Below, piece after piece: positions 13,450-14,275 of a stretch of 14,275 nt of DNA (position 1 is its first letter; the number at the start of each line of letters is the position of its first letter). Origin of the DNA: Phycisphaerales bacterium (GTDB taxonomy: Bacteria > Planctomycetota > Phycisphaerae > Phycisphaerales > SM1A02); the NCBI GenBank assembly GCA_020427625.1, contig JAGQOI010000395.1:1-14275 (forward strand), read 5' to 3'. The translations under genes were made by a program, and so were the position numbers. The notes beneath the pieces were generated by a model, which did no database searches, was not told the origin of the DNA, and worked only from the letters and a program-made list of their open reading frames with translations.

Positions 13450-14275
13450 TCGCGCCCGCCATGTTCACCGGCGACGATGTCACCTGGTACGTCCCGTGCT
13501 ACAACGCGCACGCGACGCTTTCGCGCTGTCTGCACGGCATCACCCAGCAATGCACGCGGCCGGCCCGGGTGCTCGTCATCGATGACGGATCGCACGACTC
13601 CTACGGCACGCTGCCGGTCGAGGTCATCCGGCACAAGAGCAACGCCGGTCTCGCCGCGGCCAGGAACACCGCGCTCGCCGCCTGCCGCACGCCGCTCCTC
13701 GCCGCCGTCGATGCCGATGTCGCCGTCGAACCCGACTGGCTCCGCCGCATGCTCGACACGCTCAACGACACCCGCGCCGCCGGCGCCGGCGGGTGTCTCC
13801 GCGAGCACTACGACGACACGCCGGCCGACTCCTGGCGCGCCCGGCACATGGCCCAGCACTGGGGACAGGCGCCCCTCCGCAACCCGCGATTCCTCTTCGG
13901 CTCGAACACCCTGTTCGTCGCCGACGCCCTGCGGGCCATCGGCGGCTACGACACGCGCTGGCGCACGAACGGCGAAGACATCGCCGTCAGCGAAGCCGTC
14001 TACGCGACCGGCCGCGCCCTCGCCTACGCCCCGGACGCCGTCGGACGACACCTCCGGCAGGACACGATCCGCACCGTGCTCCGCGGCTTCTGGCAGTGGC
14101 ATCACGTCGCCGGCGTCCGCAACCGCGACTTCGACACGCTCGAGACGCTCGTCGATCGCATCGAGCGCGTCGGCATCGGCATCTGGCGCTTCCGCGCGGC
14201 CCGCGACGAGCGCGAGGGGTGCACCGACCTCCTGCCCCTCGACGCCGCCCTGCCGTGGATCTTCGCCGCCTGCGA
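13446..14275 (+). CDS. Family 2 glycosyltransferase, 3' partial
   Basis: A GT-A fold glycosyltransferase that transfers a sugar from a nucleotide-sugar donor, cut by the window end. Counting from ATG 13461: VTWYVPCYNA (7-16), VIDDGSHDS (39-47), the NAGLAAARNTAL stretch (61-72), and the metal-binding DAD (84-86). Further on come FLFGSNTLFV and the acceptor-side GGYDTRWRTNGEDIAVSEAVYATG. These are the standard GT2 marks in order. No membrane segment is visible in the 270 or so residues present. The start is either GTG 13446, overlapping the previous stop as GTGA, or ATG 13461; neither has a clear ribosome site, which supports coupled translation. The acceptor (polysaccharide, lipid or glycoprotein such as flagellin) cannot be told. 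Confidence 0.88.
   Translation, partial: MIAPAMFTGDDVTWYVPCYNAHATLSRCLHGITQQCTRPARVLVIDDGSHDSYGTLPVEVIRHKSNAGLAAARNTALAACRTPLLAAVDADVAVEPDWLRRMLDTLNDTRAAGAGGCLREHYDDTPADSWRARHMAQHWGQAPLRNPRFLFGSNTLFVADALRAIGGYDTRWRTNGEDIAVSEAVYATGRALAYAPDAVGRHLRQDTIRTVLRGFWQWHHVAGVRNRDFDTLETLVDRIERVGIGIWRFRAARDEREGCTDLLPLDAALPWIFAAC

Overview
The window looks like chromosomal DNA of a planctomycete, most likely from the Phycisphaerae. This is an inference from its very high G+C content, secreted proteins ending in dockerin-like tags (consensus close to VGPxDLAxLLAAWG), a planctomycete-style ECF sigma factor paired with a Ser/Thr kinase, Cys-rich secreted modules, and BlaI/M56 regulatory pairs whose sensor part is not a beta-lactam sensor. 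No rRNA, tRNA, CRISPR array, insertion sequence or phage gene was seen.

Layout, left to right. (1) 2-2017 (+): 3' part of an M56 (BlaR1/MecR1-like) membrane protease; its start lies just outside the window. A strong hairpin at 2051-2080 separates it from (2) 2099-3241 (-): a secreted protein built almost wholly of about twelve dockerin/EF-hand-like repeats. (3) 3431-4309 (+): prpB-like methylisocitrate lyase, divergent from (2) and ending 12 bp from the end of (4) 4322-6529 (-): a membrane Ser/Thr protein kinase with C-terminal TPRs, overlapping the end of (5) 6522-7103 (-): an ECF-type sigma factor. (6) 7314-8102, (7) 8421-9056 and (8) 9096-10025 (+): three secreted proteins with C-terminal dockerin-like tags; the last also has Cys-rich modules. 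(9) 10256-10642 and (10) 10639-12684 (+): a BlaI-family repressor and an M56 protease with a secretin-like C-terminal region, overlapping by ATGA and preceded by a promoter covered by two near-identical palindromic operators. (11) 13204-13449 (+): an 81-residue protein that is essentially a sigma-70 region 4, overlapping by GTGA (12) 13446 to the window end (+): a family 2 glycosyltransferase, cut by the window edge.

How the genes may work together. There are three regulatory modules: BlaI/M56-secretin, ECF sigma/kinase, and a region-4-only protein coupled to a glycosyltransferase. Between them lie secreted calcium-loop proteins. The least ordinary feature is that both M56 proteases carry pieces of secretin sequence on the non-catalytic side. 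One has a near-complete N-domain plus secretin body. The other has only the short secretin signature PLLGDVPVVGDLF. This suggests a BlaI/M56 signalling variant whose sensing domain derives from a secretin. All functions are inferred from sequence alone.
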